Source: an uncultured bacterium
Lineage (GTDB): Bacteria; Patescibacteriota; Minisyncoccia; Phycocordibacterales; UBA9973
DNA length: 7,331 nucleotides
Assembly: GCA_903862375.1 (NCBI GenBank)
Contig: CAIOXR010000012.1
Coordinates: 1 to 7,331, forward strand
Direction: 5' to 3'
In this document: in pieces, positions 4,723 to 7,331 of the stretch
Numbering within the stretch: the stretch's first letter is position 1
Layout: every line of letters starts with the position of its first letter
The notes under the pieces: model-generated
Databases searched by the model: none
Told to the model about the DNA's origin: nothing
What the model saw: the letters and a program-made list of their open reading frames with translations, nothing else
Program-made: the position numbers and the translations under genes

Positions 4723-5409
4723 TTATTTATTATTTCTATTTGTTGGAGCAGAATTATCTGTTGAAAAGACTTCTCCACGATATATCCAGACCTTGATACC
4801 GATATCTCCATAACTCATATGGGCTTTCTCACGAGCAAAGTCAACATCTGCACGAAAAGTCTGAAGAGGAATAGAACCGCGTTTGATCTGCTCACTGCGG
4901 GCGATTTCTGCACCACCTAGACGTCCTCCAAGATATATACGAGCTCCTTTGACTCCACGAGCTGTCATAACTTTCTCTATTGTTTGCTTCATAACACGAC
5001 GGAAAGGTAAACGCTTCTCAAGTCCTTCTGCTATCATACATCCGACGATGGCTGCATCTGCATCTGGGTTTGTAACTTCTACTATATCAAATTTAAAATC
5101 TTCAGGTATAATAACATTCTTTCTTTTCATCATAGCTACCATATCTGCTTTAAGCTTAGTAGCACCTTCACCAGAACGGCCGATAATCATACCAGGACGT
5201 GAAGTGAAAACCATAACCTTTGTTGCTTTAGCACTTCTATCTATCTCAATTCTTGAAACGTAGAAACCACGCAACTTTTTCATTAAAAATTCACGAATAA
5301 CAACATCACTTTTTAGAAGATCTTTATATTTCTTATCAGCAAACCAGCGTGACTTCCAATCACGGAGTGTAACTAATCTATGAGCATATGGATGGACAAC
5401 TTTTGACAT
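4723..5409 (-). CDS. rpsC: Small-subunit ribosomal protein S3
   Basis: A 228-residue protein, near the usual length. S3 lines the mRNA entry channel of the 30S head together with S4 and S5. The N-terminus MSKVVHPYAHRL matches the canonical GQKVHPxxxRL block. A type II KH domain spans about 38-108, with the GxxG loop GRSG at 77-80 within RPGMIIGRSGEG. The C-terminal domain contains LEKRLPFRRVMKQ (130-141), MTARGVKGARIYLGGRLGGAEIAR (148-171) and the terminal GIKVWIYRGE (204-213), followed by a short polar tail. Six bases separate it from rplV and nine from rplP. All expected blocks are intact. Confidence 0.97.
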   Translation of the reverse strand: MSKVVHPYAHRLVTLRDWKSRWFADKKYKDLLKSDVVIREFLMKKLRGFYVSRIEIDRSAKATKVMVFTSRPGMIIGRSGEGATKLKADMVAMMKRKNVIIPEDFKFDIVEVTNPDADAAIVGCMIAEGLEKRLPFRRVMKQTIEKVMTARGVKGARIYLGGRLGGAEIARSEQIKRGSIPLQTFRADVDFAREKAHMSYGDIGIKVWIYRGEVFSTDNSAPTNRNNK

Positions 5410-5415
5410 ATATAA

Positions 5416-5871
5416 TTAAGCTTTATCTTCTACTTTTTTTGTTGTTTTCGACTTTGTAACTGCTTTTTTCTCTTTCTTTTCTGTTTTTTCAACTTTCTCT
5501 TTTACTACCTTTTCTTTCTTAACTTCTTTTTTTACTTTTGTATCTGCGCCTTTATCTACAAGAGTAAGCATTATATGACTTGTTCTCTTGTTTATACGGG
5601 AAGCACTACCACGTGCGCGAGGCATAGAACGCTTCATAACAATACCTTCATTCACAGTGACATTCTCTACATACAAGTCTGTCTCATTTACTCCAGCTTG
5701 TTTTGCATTTGATACTGCAGAAGCTAAAAGCTTCTCTATTGGTAAAGATGCTCTTTTAGGTAAATTTTTCAATTGAGTAAAAGCCTCAGAAATCCTTTTT
5801 CCTTTAATTAAGTCTGCGACAAGGCGAACCTTACGGGGAGACTGTCTATAGTTTTTTAAAAATGCTTTCAT
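5416..5871 (-). CDS. rplV: Large-subunit ribosomal protein L22 with Lys-rich tail
   Basis: A 151-residue L22; the typical protein is about 110. L22 binds several 23S rRNA domains, and its hairpin loop lines the peptide exit tunnel. The core has YRQSPRKVRLVADLIKGK (8-25), the helix LLASAVSNAKQ (48-58), and the loop region NEGIVMKRSMPRARGSASRINKRTSHI (74-100). From about residue 111 to 151 there is an extra tail made almost only of Lys, Glu, Val and Thr, with KE and EK repeats, which is probably disordered or a charged helix on the ribosome surface. The start codon fits the canonical beginning, although the first few residues common in E. coli are missing. It is preceded by a 34-base gap after rpsS and followed six bases later by rpsC. 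Confidence 0.96.
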   Translation of the reverse strand: MKAFLKNYRQSPRKVRLVADLIKGKRISEAFTQLKNLPKRASLPIEKLLASAVSNAKQAGVNETDLYVENVTVNEGIVMKRSMPRARGSASRINKRTSHIMLTLVDKGADTKVKKEVKKEKVVKEKVEKTEKKEKKAVTKSKTTKKVEDKA

Positions 5872-5905
5872 TGTTTTGTTTAATCATGCCTTATCGGCAG
5901 ATGTA

Positions 5906-6250
5906 TTATTTCTTTTTAGTATCTGTTGCCGCTTTGGCTGATTTGGATGCTGTAATCTCGGCCTCTTTCTTCTTCGCTTCTAATTCTTTCTGCATTTTAC
6001 CTCCGTGTCTGACAAACTTACGAGTCAATGAGAATTCTCCAAGCCTATGTCCTACCATATCTTCACTTACAAGTACTTCTACATGAACCTTTCCATTATG
6101 AACTCCAAATACGAAACCTACCATTTCTGGTGAGATAACGCATGCACGAGACCAAGTCTTAATAACACCAGTCTCAAGTGGCTTTTTTCCGGCAATCTTT
6201 TTCAAAAGCCTTTCATCTACATATGGTCCTTTTTTTAGTGATCTTGTCAT
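5906..6250 (-). CDS. rpsS: Small-subunit ribosomal protein S19
   Basis: A 114-residue S19; the usual length is about 92. S19 sits in the 30S head and complexes with S13. The conserved start MTRSLKKGPYVDERLLKKI (1-19), the middle IKTWSRACVISPEMVGFVFGVHNGK (30-54), and MVGHRLGEFSLTRKFVRHGGK (65-85) are clear. Residues about 88-114 form an extra Lys/Ala/Glu/Thr tail. It is the first gene of the ribosomal cluster here. Usually rplB (L2) lies just upstream; instead a 106-base gap with a promoter-like site is followed by pyrB. The ATG is preceded by an A-rich stretch with no Shine-Dalgarno sequence. Confidence 0.97.
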   Translation of the reverse strand: MTRSLKKGPYVDERLLKKIAGKKPLETGVIKTWSRACVISPEMVGFVFGVHNGKVHVEVLVSEDMVGHRLGEFSLTRKFVRHGGKMQKELEAKKKEAEITASKSAKAATDTKKK

Positions 6251-6273
6251 ATTTTTTATACTACAATATAAAT

Positions 6274-6289
6274 AAGCTCTACTGAGCCT
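6274..6289 (-). promoter_or_regulatory. Small hairpin in the predicted rpsS leader
   Basis: In the minus-strand RNA, AGGCUC (6289-6284) can pair with GAGCUU (6279-6274) around the tetraloop AGUA, a six-base-pair stem with one G-U pair. It lies at the start of the roughly 40-base leader expected from the promoter at 6298-6325 and about 25 bases before the rpsS ATG. It might protect the 5' end or bind a regulatory ribosomal protein, but a stem this short can arise by chance. Confidence 0.3.
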
Positions 6290-6297
6290 GTTTGCCT

Positions 6298-6325
6298 ATA
6301 CTATCAAATATAAAATAAATGTCAA
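6298..6325 (-). promoter_or_regulatory. Promoter for the ribosomal protein cluster
   Basis: On the minus strand there is a perfect TTGACA (6325-6320), a 16-base spacer, and TAGTAT (6303-6298), which matches the -10 consensus at four of six positions and is preceded by TGA, an extended -10 (TGN). Transcription would start near 6291, about 40 bases before the rpsS ATG. No convincing terminator lies between pyrB and this site, so some pyrB transcripts may also run into the cluster. Confidence 0.55.
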
Positions 6326-6356
6326 ATAAATTATGATAGTGACTAAAGGACTTTTC

Positions 6357-7295
6357 TTACAATCCAAAAATATACAAGAATAAAGCCATTCTAACATAAA
6401 GGCCATTCTGAGCTTGCGCAAAATAATACGCTCTTTTATCATTATCAATCACTGGATCAATCTCATTTACTCTTGGTAATGGGTGAAGTATCATCGATTT
6501 CATTTTAAGTAAATCTAAATGCTCTCCCTTTAGTAAAAATGAATCTTTCACTTTTTCATAATCTTCAATATTGTCAAATCTTTCTTTTTGCACACGCGTC
6601 ATATAAAGCACATCTACTTTAGGCAATACTTCTTCCATATTTTGTGTCTCAATAAATTTGATATTTTTATCTTCCAACTCTTGTCGTAATTCTTCAGATA
6701 TTGCAAGTTCTTTTGGTGAAACAAAATAAAATGTATTATTTGGATAAAATAAAAAGATTGGCATTAAAGAGTGAAGTGGTCGACTATTTTTTAAATCACC
6801 AACAAACGCTATAGAAAGATTATCGAGATGCCCGTATTCTTTCTTTATAGTATAAACATCAAGTAATGCTTGTGATGGATGTTGATTAGCACCATCACCA
6901 GCATTTATTATAGAAGAAGTTGCGACACTTGAAGCTATGTCTGCTGACCCAGATTTGTGATGACGGATAACAATAGCATCGGCATAACAAGAAAGCATTC
7001 GAGCAGTATCTTCTATTGTCTCACCCTTAAAAGAAGATGAACTAGCCAAAGCATTTTCAACAGAAATAATATTGGCTCCAAGACGAATCGCTGCAGTCTC
7101 AAATGATAAACGAGTCCGGGTAGAGGGTTCAAAAAATATACAGGCGATAACCTTATCAGCAAGTACTTTTTTTACTGTTCCATTTTTTATATCTTTTTCT
7201 ATTGTTACAGCACGTGAAAGAATAGATTCTATATCTTCTTTTGTAAATTGTTTTTTTTTATTGAGTATTTTTTCAAAGTACGCCACAGTATACAT
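6357..7295 (-). CDS. pyrB: Aspartate carbamoyltransferase catalytic chain
   Basis: PyrB joins carbamoyl phosphate and L-aspartate to make N-carbamoyl-L-aspartate, the first committed step of pyrimidine synthesis, in the cytoplasm. Numbered from the first ATG at 7328, the carbamoyl-phosphate loop FFEPSTRTRLSFE is at 65-77, the lysine loop SSSFKGET at 97-104 (Lys101), GDGANQHPSQALLD at 144-157 (His150, Gln153), FVGDLKNSRPLHSL at 175-188 (Arg183), the aspartate-binding MTRVQKERF at 243-251, and HPLPRVNEI at 282-290; all active-site residues appear present. I start at the second ATG (7293-7295; 312 residues, near the family norm) because the 11 extra residues from 7328 are aromatic-rich and match nothing in the family. 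The start remains uncertain, as the window ends three bases beyond 7328. No pyrI is visible in this window; whether a regulatory chain lies elsewhere is unknown. Confidence 0.95.
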   Translation of the reverse strand: MYTVAYFEKILNKKKQFTKEDIESILSRAVTIEKDIKNGTVKKVLADKVIACIFFEPSTRTRLSFETAAIRLGANIISVENALASSSSFKGETIEDTARMLSCYADAIVIRHHKSGSADIASSVATSSIINAGDGANQHPSQALLDVYTIKKEYGHLDNLSIAFVGDLKNSRPLHSLMPIFLFYPNNTFYFVSPKELAISEELRQELEDKNIKFIETQNMEEVLPKVDVLYMTRVQKERFDNIEDYEKVKDSFLLKGEHLDLLKMKSMILHPLPRVNEIDPVIDNDKRAYYFAQAQNGLYVRMALFLYIFGL

Positions 7296-7331
7296 ATAAT
7301 GATGGTATAGAAAAAAATAAGCATACATTAA

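Noticed and set aside
4883..5263. Plus-strand open frame of about 126 codons opposite rpsC
   Set aside because: Antisense shadow of the highly conserved S3; the translation is Ser/Ile/Thr-rich without any motif.
5887..5899. Small palindrome TGCC-TTATC-GGCA between rpsS and rplV
   Set aside because: Only four base pairs with a five-base loop; too short to separate from chance.
5588..6086. Plus-strand open frames opposite rplV and rpsS
   Set aside because: Both overlap well-supported ribosomal genes and have no recognisable domains or start signals.
7072..7299. Plus-strand open frame opposite the start of pyrB
   Set aside because: It lies over the conserved carbamoyl-phosphate-binding region of pyrB and shows no motif of its own.
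1..7331. CRISPR array, tRNA, rRNA, transposase or phage genes
   Set aside because: I saw no regularly spaced repeats, cloverleaf or rRNA segments, and no recombinase or phage-like proteins on either strand.

Overview
The window looks like part of a small, AT-rich, gene-dense bacterial genome, most likely a Patescibacteria (CPR) lineage of the Parcubacteria type. This is an inference from several weak signs together. The ribosomal protein cluster is split and has no rpmC (L29) between rplP and rpsQ. No gene start has a recognisable Shine-Dalgarno sequence. Genes are very tightly packed, and L22 and S19 carry lysine-rich tails. No rRNA or marker tree is available here to confirm it.

Layout. 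(1) At 1-131 (-) lies the start of an unrecognised gene that runs off the left edge. (2) Positions 132-439 form a divergent intergenic region. It holds a near-consensus minus-strand promoter (-35 363-368, -10 340-345), about 150 nt of foldable sequence and an intrinsic terminator (186-219), together a candidate small structured RNA. A plus-strand promoter (405-433) there should start transcription at or next to the ATG at 440, giving a leaderless mRNA. (3) Positions 440-2730 (+) form a compact accessory operon: an alpha/beta hydrolase, a zinc-dependent phospholipase C-like protein, a PGPGW-like two-helix membrane protein, and a TMEM229/CmpB-like membrane protein interrupted by an in-frame TAA and lacking a standard start codon. 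This part is visibly more AT-rich than the ribosomal genes. (4) A perfect 15-bp hairpin (2756-2791) separates the convergent operons. (5) Positions 2804-6250 (-) carry rpsS-rplV-rpsC-rplP-rpsQ-rplN-rplX-rplE in canonical order, truncated at both ends relative to the S10/spc arrangement: no rplB upstream, no rpsN or rpsH downstream. A promoter-like site lies at 6298-6325, and a GC-rich 16-bp palindrome sits between rplN and rplX. (6) Positions 6357-7295 (-) carry pyrB, the aspartate carbamoyltransferase catalytic chain, on the same strand just upstream.

The ribosomal genes and pyrB are housekeeping. The left operon encodes proteins that, from family knowledge, would act on esters, lipids or membranes. 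No specific pathway can be assigned from the sequence alone. The most unusual items are the candidate RNA with its divergent leaderless promoter, the interrupted membrane gene, and the missing L29 gene.
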